Positions 57,409-64,000 of a stretch of 64,000 nt of DNA are shown here, piece by piece. The DNA is taken from assembly GCA_035652095.1 (NCBI GenBank), contig DASREM010000031.1, positions 1-64,000 of the forward strand, read 5' to 3'. The notes beneath the pieces are model-generated. The model had not been told where the DNA came from. It searched no databases and saw only the letters and a program-made list of their open reading frames with translations. The position numbers were made by a program, and so were the translations under genes. The stretch is from DASREM01 sp035652095 (lineage in GTDB: Bacteria; Acidobacteriota; Terriglobia; Terriglobales; Acidobacteriaceae). Each line of letters begins with the position of its first letter. Position 1 is the stretch's first letter.

Positions 57409-58656
57409 CTATGTAAGGTAGAGACGGCCGTGGGAGATGCGGTGTTGCAGCGTGGCCGCGAGTTGGTCAATATCGGCAGGCGCGATATTGACCGGCAGGC
57501 GGTCTTCCAGCAGCGAGGGGCGTCCACTGCCGACCGCCTCGCGGCGAATCTGGACCAGCAGGGCCTGCACGGCGTTGGGATCAAACTTCTGCGGAGAGAG
57601 TCTGACGATTTCACTGAGCGTGCTGCCGACCGAAAGCGGCTCGCGGTAGGGGCGTTCGCTGGTCATGGCATCAAACGTGTCAGCCAGGCTGACGATACGC
57701 ACCTGCATGGGGACTTCCTGCATTACCAGCGCATCGGGATAGCCGGTGCCATCGTTCCGCTCGTGGTGCCAGCGCACGATTTCAGGGATGCGCGGCCAGG
57801 GGAATTCGACTCCGCTGACGATTTTGTGTCCCACGATGGTGTGGTCGGCCATCTCCCGGAACTCGTCGGCGTCCAGCGATGTAGGCTTGCCGAACAGCCG
57901 CTTGTCCACTGCAACTTTCCCGATATCGTGCAAATAGCCGGCCGAACGCAGGGCGCCGACCTCCACCGGGTCGAGGCCCATGGCTTCGCCAATGGCCGAG
58001 GCGTAGCGGCCGACGCGGATGGAGTGGCCGTGAATGTTGACATGCTTGACGTCAATGGCCGCGGCAAAGGCTTCCAGCGCGGTGTCATAAAAGCCATGCA
58101 GGGAAGCGAGCAGGCGCAGATTTTCAGAAACCCGGTGCGCCAGGGTCTGGCTCAGCATGTGATTATGAAGCGCCAGCGCTACGTAGGTGCAGAGGAGTTC
58201 CAATGCATCCAGGTCCTCGTCGTCGTAGAGGGCTTCCCCTTCGCGCCTGCCCAACGCCAACACGCCCACCAGTTTGCCGTGCACCTTCAGCGGCACCAGG
58301 CATTTGAACAATTCGGGAGCGACATTGCCGTTGGAACTGAGATAAGTCTCGGAATGGCCGGGCGCAAGCACGATGGCGCTGCGGGCCGAAATCAAAGCAT
58401 GGATGTGTTTGGGGAGGAGAGGGATGATCGCGGGATCCGGCATCAGCGCAAAGCCTTCCGAGACCACTGACGTCAGCATGGAAGGCTTGTCGTTGAATGT
58501 GAACAGGACGGCCTCGCGCGCGCCCGCCGCTTGTTGAAGCGCGGAAAGCATAGTGCGCGCGGTTTGCGGAAACTCCTGCTCGGCTGTAAGTTCCGGGCCG
58601 AGATCGGAGAGCGCTTCGACGGTCCGCAGAAGCCGCCGCAAATTGTTCTTCTGCAT
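57409..58656 (-). CDS. GAF-HD-GYP signalling protein (c-di-GMP phosphodiesterase family)
   Basis: Starting at ATG 58656, it has 415 aa. An N-terminal GAF domain (about 20-165: AREAVLFTFNDKPSMLTSVVSEGFALMPD...VPLKVHGKLVGVLALGRREG) is joined to an HD-GYP domain. The latter has VNIHGHSIRVGRYASAIGEAMGLDPVEVGALRSAGYLHDIGKVAVDKRL, HTIVGHKIV and WHHERNDGTGYPDAL, then VRIVSLADTFDAMTSERPYRE. The HD pair and the HHExxDGxGYP loop are intact, so c-di-GMP (or cGAMP) hydrolysis is likely. The signal sensed by the GAF domain is unknown. Confidence 0.92.
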   Translation of the reverse strand: MQKNNLRRLLRTVEALSDLGPELTAEQEFPQTARTMLSALQQAAGAREAVLFTFNDKPSMLTSVVSEGFALMPDPAIIPLLPKHIHALISARSAIVLAPGHSETYLSSNGNVAPELFKCLVPLKVHGKLVGVLALGRREGEALYDDEDLDALELLCTYVALALHNHMLSQTLAHRVSENLRLLASLHGFYDTALEAFAAAIDVKHVNIHGHSIRVGRYASAIGEAMGLDPVEVGALRSAGYLHDIGKVAVDKRLFGKPTSLDADEFREMADHTIVGHKIVSGVEFPWPRIPEIVRWHHERNDGTGYPDALVMQEVPMQVRIVSLADTFDAMTSERPYREPLSVGSTLSEIVRLSPQKFDPNAVQALLVQIRREAVGSGRPSLLEDRLPVNIAPADIDQLAATLQHRISHGRLYLT

Positions 58657-58736
58657 AGCCACGCAGGGTGGAGCAGAAACCAGAGCACAAAAAGAGTATC
58701 ACGCAGCCACTTGGTTGAGCGGATTGTGAGTAGTAG

Positions 58737-59450
58737 CTAAAAGTGTTCCTTTAACTCGGAGAAGCGCTCGAGGACAAGGAGCCGCTCCGGTTCGTCCGGT
58801 GTGACGAGATCGTCGTGCTCGAGAATCCAGGTATTGCCGTGAGGAACGAAAACCGCGTTCAGGCCCGCCGCAAGCGCGGGGTTGATGTCCGATTTCGGAC
58901 TGTTCCCCACCATCCAGGTAGAGTCGGCGAGCAAAGCATACTTCTCTACAACTGTTTTATAGGCGGAAACGTCTTTTTCACTGACGATCTCGACGGCGGA
59001 GAAGTATTCCTTGAGACCGGAACGCTCGATCTTCCCCGTCTGCTCGGCGATTGCACCCTTGGTGACCAGGACTAAATGATGGCGCTGGGCAAGGTAGTCG
59101 AGGGTTTCCGGCACCTTGGGAAGAATTTCCATGGGATGGTCGGCAATGGTGTGAGCCAGCCCGTGGATGGTTTCGTGTAGCGCCGGCGTGAGCGGCTCAA
59201 CCGAGAGCTTCTCAAAGGTATGAACCAGGGAATGAGCGAAGCTGTGCAGACCATATCCGTGAGTCACAATATTCTCGCGTTCGACACTGTTCAGCACCTC
59301 GCGAACCTGCGCGGGGGAGTATTCCTTGTGGTTCAGGAATGAGATGAAATCGGCGATGACTCGCTCGAAGTAGATATTGTTCTCCCACAAAGTGTCGTCG
59401 GCATCGATCAGCAGAGTCTGCGAGCCATTAAGTTGGTCCGGTCGCGGCAT
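58737..59450 (-). CDS. HAD-superfamily hydrolase
   Basis: This 237-aa protein has the HAD motifs: motif I LLIDADDTLWENN (nucleophile Asp of DADDT), a helical cap, motif II LVLVTKGAIAEQ (Thr), motif III/Lys near EKDVSAYKTVVEK, and motif IV MVGNSPKSDINPALAAGLNAVFVPHGNTW. It is a small-molecule phosphatase, with the same general build as phosphoglycolate or YjjG-type nucleotidases. The substrate cannot be told. It is divergent from the M49-like gene. Confidence 0.88.
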   Translation of the reverse strand: MPRPDQLNGSQTLLIDADDTLWENNIYFERVIADFISFLNHKEYSPAQVREVLNSVERENIVTHGYGLHSFAHSLVHTFEKLSVEPLTPALHETIHGLAHTIADHPMEILPKVPETLDYLAQRHHLVLVTKGAIAEQTGKIERSGLKEYFSAVEIVSEKDVSAYKTVVEKYALLADSTWMVGNSPKSDINPALAAGLNAVFVPHGNTWILEHDDLVTPDEPERLLVLERFSELKEHF

Positions 59451-59555
59451 AAAACAACATAATAAATGCCCGGTGTAGAGAAAGCCGTTGCATCAAGAAT
59501 GCTGCGCCGCGATTGAGGAAAAATTCATCCAGAGTCACTGCTAAAATCGAATGAG

Positions 59556-61265
59556 ATGAAGACTTGGGCTTGTGTGTGCCTTTTTCTGTCGGTGTGTATG
59601 ACCCAGCCAGTGTCAGCACAAAAACGTAAACGAAGCATGAGCGGATCGGCGGCCAAGGGCGCCGTCTCCGCGGGAATGCACGTGGCGCCCGACATCGCAG
59701 AACGGCTTGCCAAATGGCAACAGGTGCAAATGCCTTTTCATTCCAGCGGCCTGAGCGCGAACCAGCTGAAACTGGTGGAGAAACTGGTAGACGCTTCGCG
59801 CTATCTGGAGGAAATCTTCTGGCGCCAGAATGATCCCGAAGCGCTGACCATGTATCAATCGCTGCTGAGCAGCACCAGCCCCAAGGACCAGAAACTTCGC
59901 CGCTACTTGTGGATCAACGCTTCACGGTTCGACTTGCTGGACGAGAACCGGCCCTTCGTTGGGGCTCAGCCCATGCCTCCGGGACGCGGCTTCTACCCGC
60001 AAGGACTGACCCGCGAACAAATCGAGCAATACGTGAAGCAGCATCCCGAGAAGAAGGAAGAGATTTACAGTCCCACGACGGTGGTGCGCTGGCATGGAGA
60101 TCAGCTGGAAGGCCTGCCCTACCACATTGCGTATCGATCGTTTCTCGAACCGGCTGCAAAGGACCTGCGCGAGGCCGCCGACCTGAGCGAGGACCCGGCG
60201 TTTGCAAACTTCCTGCGCCTACGCGCCGATGCCTTGCTGACCGACGACTACTTGAAAAGCGATTTGGCATGGGTCGATTTGAAAGATCCGAAGTTTGACA
60301 TCATCTTTGCGCCGTATGAGACCTACAGCGACGGGTTGCTGGGCGTGAAAGCGACCTATGGCGGCGCCGTGCTGGTAAGGAATGCGGAGGAGAGCAAGAA
60401 GCTCGCGGTGTTTCAGAAGTACGTACCAGACATCCAGGACGCGCTGCCGCTTCCACCCGAGGACCGGCCGTCGAAGCATGGGCTGGAGACTCCCATGGAG
60501 ATGATGGACGCTCCTTACCGAGTGGCCGACTTGCGGCATGGCTACCAGGCGGTGGCAGACAACCTGCCGAACGATCCCCGGGTGCACGAGCAGAAGGGAA
60601 GCAAGAAGATCTTCTTCAAGAATTTCATGGATGCGCGGGTCAATTACGTGATCGTGCCGGTTGCCAAGCACCTGATGCGTCCGGAGCAGGCCGCCAAGGT
60701 GACGGGCGAAGGGTATCTTTCGGGAACCATCCTTCATGAAATGGCGCATGGCCTGGGACCGGCGTTTGCCAGGACAGGGGCGGGAAAGGTAACGATCCGC
60801 GAGTCGATAGGCCCCATGTTCAGCGGACTGGAAGAGGCGAAGGCCGATGCCGTGGGCATGTTCGGCTTGAAATGGCTGGTGGACCACGACGTTCTGCCCA
60901 GGAACAAGCTGGAAGAGTATTACGCGTCGTACGTCGGGGGCCAGTTCCGCACTGTCCGCTTCGGTGTGGGGGAGGCGCATGGGCAGGCGGAGATGATGGA
61001 ATTCAATTTCCTGACTGAACGCGGCGCGGTGAAGCGGGAAGCTTCCGGACGATACGTGGTTGACTATCAGCGCGTGCCGGATGCCATTGCCGAACTTGCC
61101 AAGGAATTGCTGGAGATTGAAGCGACCGGGGATCGTGCGCGAGCGGAGAACTGGTTCAAGAGATACGGGACGATGCCGGCGGAGTTGAAGCAGTCGCTGA
61201 AGTCGGCGAAAGAAGTGCCCGTAGATGTGGATCCGGTGTTCTCATTCAAGGAGAAGGTTCAGTAA
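59556..61265 (+). CDS. Secreted M49-like (dipeptidyl peptidase III-type) metallopeptidase
   Basis: This 569-aa protein has a signal peptide (KTWACVCLFLSVCMTQPVSAQ). The zinc site is HEMAH at 394-398 (LHEMAHGLGPA) together with EEAKAD at 426-431. This pair of motifs is the signature of peptidase family M49 (HExxGH/EExRAE in DPP III) and of the related bacterial Zn-hydrolases that carry HExxH. Upstream, YRVADLRHGYQAVADNLPND, KIFFKNFMDARVNYVIVPVAKHLM and LYPEETYSDGLLGVKATYGGAVLVR-type segments fit the fold. It probably trims peptides in the periplasm. Full family length. Confidence 0.8.
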   Translation: MKTWACVCLFLSVCMTQPVSAQKRKRSMSGSAAKGAVSAGMHVAPDIAERLAKWQQVQMPFHSSGLSANQLKLVEKLVDASRYLEEIFWRQNDPEALTMYQSLLSSTSPKDQKLRRYLWINASRFDLLDENRPFVGAQPMPPGRGFYPQGLTREQIEQYVKQHPEKKEEIYSPTTVVRWHGDQLEGLPYHIAYRSFLEPAAKDLREAADLSEDPAFANFLRLRADALLTDDYLKSDLAWVDLKDPKFDIIFAPYETYSDGLLGVKATYGGAVLVRNAEESKKLAVFQKYVPDIQDALPLPPEDRPSKHGLETPMEMMDAPYRVADLRHGYQAVADNLPNDPRVHEQKGSKKIFFKNFMDARVNYVIVPVAKHLMRPEQAAKVTGEGYLSGTILHEMAHGLGPAFARTGAGKVTIRESIGPMFSGLEEAKADAVGMFGLKWLVDHDVLPRNKLEEYYASYVGGQFRTVRFGVGEAHGQAEMMEFNFLTERGAVKREASGRYVVDYQRVPDAIAELAKELLEIEATGDRARAENWFKRYGTMPAELKQSLKSAKEVPVDVDPVFSFKEKVQ

Positions 61266-61361
61266 GTCGCCGTCTTGCTGCGCCGGTTCTGTGCTGGGTG
61301 CGAGGTCACGCGGCTGAATTGCGCCGGGGGCGGGATGGCGACATCACACTTTTTGTAATTC

Positions 61362-62249
61362 TCAGCCGACGAAATCTACTTTTGCTTCGAGCGGGATGAT
61401 ACCCGCTTTACGGCCCATGTCGAGCAGGCGGCGAACGGCTTCGCGGCCATCCGGACCATAGTCAAGCGTTCTCTCGTTTACGTACATTCCTACGAAACGG
61501 TCGGCCAGGCTGGTATCGAGATCGCGGGCGAACTGCATGGCGTAGGAGAGCGCTTCGTCGCGATGATCGAGCGCGTATTGAATACTCTCGCGCAGCGCGG
61601 CTCCGACCTTCGACATGAGCTCCGGTCCGAGACTGCGGCGGATGGCGTTGCCGCCCAGAGGGAGGGGCAAGCCCGTCACCTTCTGCCACCATTTTCCCAG
61701 ATCCACGATGCGGTACAGGCCGGACTTGTCGTACGTCAGCTGGCCTTCATGAATGATCAGTCCGGCTTCGTATTTTCCTTCCAGCACTTGCGGGATAATC
61801 TGGTCGAAAGGAACGACTTCGGTTTCAATTCCCGGAGCAAAAAGATTCAATGCCAGGTAAGCGGTGGTCAGGGTGCCGGGGACGGCGATCTTCTTGCGCT
61901 TGATTTCGTCCATGGTATAGGCACGTGCTGCCACCACCATCGGGCCGTAACCCTCGCCCACACTGCCTCCACTCGGCAGCAGCGCGTAATTGTGCTGAAT
62001 GTAAGGGTAGGCGTGGAAGGAAATCGCAGTGACGTCATACCGTCCGTTTCCCTCCCGAGCTTTCTGGTTCAAGGTTTCAATATCGCAAAGCGTATGCGTA
62101 AATCGCAGGCCGGGAACCCGGACCTTGTTCGTGGCCAGGCCATAAAACATGAAGGCGTCGTCGGAGTCCGGACTGTGCGCGACGGTGATTTCGCGAGTTT
62201 GGGGGTTGCTCTGGGTCAGCCGTTCCGACGCCGTGTCCATCGTACTCAT
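61362..62249 (-). CDS. mqnD: MqnD-family 1,4-dihydroxy-6-naphthoate synthase
   Basis: The true start is ATG 62249, overlapping the bioY stop by ATGA. The frame continues open for 76 codons upstream but only through bioY. The 295-aa product reads EITVAHSPDSDDAFMFYGLATNKV, ETLNQKAREGNGRYDVTAISFHAYPYIQHNYALLPSGGSVGEGYGPMVVA, RKKIAVPGTLTTAYLALNLF, QVLEGKYEAGLIIHEGQLTY and KVTGLPLPLGGNAIRRSLG, the MqnD (periplasmic-binding-like fold) pattern. MqnD cleaves cyclic dehypoxanthine futalosine in the futalosine route of menaquinone biosynthesis, so the organism probably uses that pathway. Confidence 0.9.
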   Translation of the reverse strand: MSTMDTASERLTQSNPQTREITVAHSPDSDDAFMFYGLATNKVRVPGLRFTHTLCDIETLNQKAREGNGRYDVTAISFHAYPYIQHNYALLPSGGSVGEGYGPMVVAARAYTMDEIKRKKIAVPGTLTTAYLALNLFAPGIETEVVPFDQIIPQVLEGKYEAGLIIHEGQLTYDKSGLYRIVDLGKWWQKVTGLPLPLGGNAIRRSLGPELMSKVGAALRESIQYALDHRDEALSYAMQFARDLDTSLADRFVGMYVNERTLDYGPDGREAVRRLLDMGRKAGIIPLEAKVDFVG

Positions 62250-62821
62250 GCTTGCACCTGGAATCCTTTTTTCCATCCTGTGGCGAGCGCGGCCGCGAAC
62301 ATGATTTTGATGATCTCGGCGAAAACAAACCAATAGAGTCCGAATCGGACGGCGGTCGAGACCGAATGGGTCAGGACTGCGAGCCAGGAAAGCCCGCCGG
62401 CAAACAAGACCAGTTCCGCAAGCAAGCCTGCAGTCAGGGCGCGAATGAAAGTCTGTTTCCCGCGCTCCATGATCCATCCGGCAAGCCCCGCAACGAAGGG
62501 ATAGGCCAGCAGGAAACCGCCGGTGGGGCCGATCAGTTGCGCAAGCCCTCCGGGACCTGCAGGGTTGAACACCGGCATTCCCGAAGCGCCTTCGATGAGG
62601 TAAAGCATCAACGCCGCAAAGCCGCGACGGCTGCCTAGAGACAGTCCGACCAGCAGGACGCCGAAATTTTGCAGGGTCAGCGGGACGGGCGTGAAGGGCA
62701 GAGGGATTGTGACTCGCGCGCAGAGCGCGACAAAGATGCTGGCGCTGATTACGATCACGACCTGGCGGGTGATCTCGAAAGCGCGATTACTGGCGATGGC
62801 TGGTGCCGCTGATTTGGTCAT
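62246..62821 (-). CDS. bioY: Biotin transporter BioY
   Basis: This 191-aa protein has six hydrophobic segments and the BioY signature: VALCARVTIPLPFTPVPLTLQNFGVLLVGLSLGSRRGFAALMLYLIEGASGMPVFNPAGPGGLAQLIGPTGGFLLAYPFVAGLAGWI. It is the S component of an ECF-type biotin importer, and in the absence of local ecfA/T genes it may work alone. GGAGG stands 7 bases before the ATG. It is cotranscribed with the 47-aa membrane protein upstream and mqnD downstream (ATGA overlap). Confidence 0.95.
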   Translation of the reverse strand: MTKSAAPAIASNRAFEITRQVVIVISASIFVALCARVTIPLPFTPVPLTLQNFGVLLVGLSLGSRRGFAALMLYLIEGASGMPVFNPAGPGGLAQLIGPTGGFLLAYPFVAGLAGWIMERGKQTFIRALTAGLLAELVLFAGGLSWLAVLTHSVSTAVRFGLYWFVFAEIIKIMFAAALATGWKKGFQVQA

Positions 62822-62848
62822 AAATCCTCCGTGGAGATGGGCGCTGGG

Positions 62849-62992
62849 TTAGGGTTCGTGGTTCGCTTCTCCCGTGCCGTCTTTCGAAGCAGCCTGGGCC
62901 TTGATGTGACCTCGCACACGAAGATACATCGCAATACCTGCCCACAGCGCCACTCCGGCGCCGAAGGCCAAAATCAAAAACCACCACATCAT
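62849..62992 (-). CDS. 47-aa single-pass membrane protein upstream of bioY
   Basis: ATG 62992 to TAA 62851-62849. MMWWFLILAFGAGVALWAGI is one hydrophobic helix, then MYLRVRGHIKAQ and a polar C-terminus. In build (one N-terminal TM, basic cytosolic arm) it is like CcmD-type or other small membrane subunits. It ends 27 bases before bioY and is probably part of the same transcript. It is too short for a firm family call. Confidence 0.55.
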   Translation of the reverse strand: MMWWFLILAFGAGVALWAGIAMYLRVRGHIKAQAASKDGTGEANHEP

Positions 62993-63053
62993 CCTCACGG
63001 TCTCTCAAGCATATCAAAAGGCGGCAAGGCGCAACGTGACGTGGCGCACATCC

Positions 63054-64000
63054 TTAACGGCCAGCCATTGCCTGTTCCACCTCATCGGCGGTGTGAGGCA
63101 GCGAGGCCGTGAGGTTGATCAGCTTGCCATCCCCATCGACGTAAAAGATGTCCTCGATGCGAACCCCAAGTTTTTCCTCGGGAATGTAGATTCCGGGCTC
63201 GATGGTGAAAACCATCCCGGGCCCGACTGGCACTTCGTAGTTTCCGGCATCGTGGACGTTGAGGCCAACATAGTGGCTGAGGCCATGGATGAAGTACTGT
63301 CCCAGCGGTTGGCCGTGCAGGTCCTTGCCATGGGAGTTGATGTAGTCGAGAGCAACCTGGTAAAGCGAGTTGGCGCCGCCCCGGCGCAAGTTGGATTTAC
63401 CCGACTGGAAAGCTTTGATGGCGGCCTGCTGCGCCCCGAGGACGACGTCGTAAATCTCGCGCTGGCGCGCCGTGAACTTGCCCGATGCCGGCATGGTACG
63501 TGTGATGTCCGAGGCATACATCGAGTATTCGCCGGCCGCATCAATCACGACCAGATCTCCGGATCGGATGGCTCCGGAATCTTCCGAGTAGTGCAGCACG
63601 GTCGAGTTGAATCCGGATCCCACGATCGGCGAGTAGGCAGGACGCTCGCAACCGCGCTTCCCCCACTCGTATTGCAACAGGGCCGAGATCTCGCGCTCCG
63701 TCATTCCAGGCTTGACCGAATGCAACGCCGCGAGATGGGCGGCCGCCGAGGCATCGCTCGCCTTGAGTATGAGGCCGATCTCGCCGGAATCTTTGTAAGT
63801 CCGCAGTGATGCGAGGAGGGGGCGAATGTCCTGAAGAGAGACTCCGAGCGGAAAGGCATTGGCACGCTTGAGCCACTCGATGGAAGTAGATGAGTTCGAA
63901 ACTTCCCCCGGGGCCGGCACGTCGGTGTAGATGGCCGAGCGGGCCTGCGCCAGCATGCGGCTCAGGTCGGCCCGCAAGTTGTCGAGGACCTCAATGCGAT
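63054..64000 (-). CDS. Aminopeptidase P family (Xaa-Pro) metallopeptidase, partial
   Basis: The frame is open across the window edge, so the N-terminus is missing. The visible 315 residues hold the pita-bread fold with the five metal ligands: Asp in VVIDAAGEYSMYASDITRTMP (two Asp), His in FIHGLSHYVGLNVHD, Glu in VFTIEPGIYIP, and Glu in VRIEDIFYV. It also has the helix PGMTEREISALLQYEWGKRGCERPAY. It removes an N-terminal residue before proline and needs two divalent metal ions, usually Mn2+. The start lies outside the window. Confidence 0.92.
   Translation of the reverse strand, partial: RIEVLDNLRADLSRMLAQARSAIYTDVPAPGEVSNSSTSIEWLKRANAFPLGVSLQDIRPLLASLRTYKDSGEIGLILKASDASAAAHLAALHSVKPGMTEREISALLQYEWGKRGCERPAYSPIVGSGFNSTVLHYSEDSGAIRSGDLVVIDAAGEYSMYASDITRTMPASGKFTARQREIYDVVLGAQQAAIKAFQSGKSNLRRGGANSLYQVALDYINSHGKDLHGQPLGQYFIHGLSHYVGLNVHDAGNYEVPVGPGMVFTIEPGIYIPEEKLGVRIEDIFYVDGDGKLINLTASLPHTADEVEQAMAGR

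Noticed and set aside
62250..62477. N-terminal extension of MqnD by 76 residues
   Set aside because: It reads entirely through bioY in the wrong frame. The MqnD-family start fits ATG 62249.

Overview
The window is a chromosomal segment of a GC-rich, Gram-negative soil-type bacterium. It is most probably a member of the Acidobacteriota (Terriglobia, the Koribacter/Terriglobus side). This rests on gene content: an Oar-like TonB-dependent receptor with an N-terminal carboxypeptidase-regulatory domain, HAF-repeat and GloVer-repeat secreted proteins, FG-GAP/VCBS and lactonase-type beta-propellers, further carboxypeptidase-regulatory secreted proteins, DUF4097 and DUF1501 proteins, and a mqnD-type (futalosine) menaquinone gene. 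No phage, plasmid backbone or CRISPR array is visible.

Region by region. 1-5000 is the most mobile part. The 3' end of a DDE transposase abuts a decapitated SGNH-hydrolase gene. A complete IS1595-type element (1877-3827, perfect 8-bp target duplication) carries a 250-aa passenger gene and a 55-aa ORF besides its transposase. A RAYT (REP-associated tyrosine transposase) gene follows, flanked by two inverted REP hairpins. 5000-10000 holds small accessory genes (SnoaL-like, cupin, truncated haemoglobin, DHFR-like) and a PLP aminotransferase. 10000-14500 is housekeeping: a zapB-like coiled coil, zapA, a structured gap that may encode an RNA, lgt, a rluD-type pseudouridine synthase and a helix-hairpin-helix lipoprotein. 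It ends in a deletion scar joining the remnants of a YpfJ-type peptidase and a Gfo/Idh/MocA oxidoreductase. 14700-24200 carries the TonB receptor, rpsU, a zinc-ribbon protein, a response regulator, mtaB, and secreted proteins. 24200-30100 is rich in nucleic-acid genes (cmk, an AlkZ-like protein, mutL, a 5'-3' exonuclease), with an FMN-dependent hydroxy-acid oxidase among them.

30200-39200 contains two translationally coupled carboxypeptidase-regulatory proteins. It then has a divergent group made of a GcvT-family aminomethyltransferase, two PYROXD2-like FAD oxidoreductases and purU. I read this group as a possible folate-dependent C1 or demethylation module. 39300-48960 holds lineage-specific secreted or unknown proteins, tRNA-Asn and a prolyl oligopeptidase. 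49000-55900 has a Clp-N-only protein, an APC permease preceded by a 54-aa zinc ribbon, a methyltransferase, a DUF4097 protein, a GT39-like membrane protein, an orphan nuoB and a Rieske ferredoxin. 56100-64000 has a Tat-exported DUF1501 protein, an HD-GYP regulator, a HAD hydrolase, an M49-like peptidase, a 47-aa membrane protein with bioY and mqnD, and the 3' part of an aminopeptidase P gene that runs off the window.

Intergenic DNA is rich in short dispersed repeats of at least three kinds: REP hairpins ending in GGGCACCCGGC, GGACAGCCG palindromes (one inside the S9 peptidase gene), and a family built from CCACAGAGGGCACTGAGG and CCACGAAGGACACGAAG that forms nested hairpins. In places these supply a stop codon or a ribosome binding site for a neighbouring gene.
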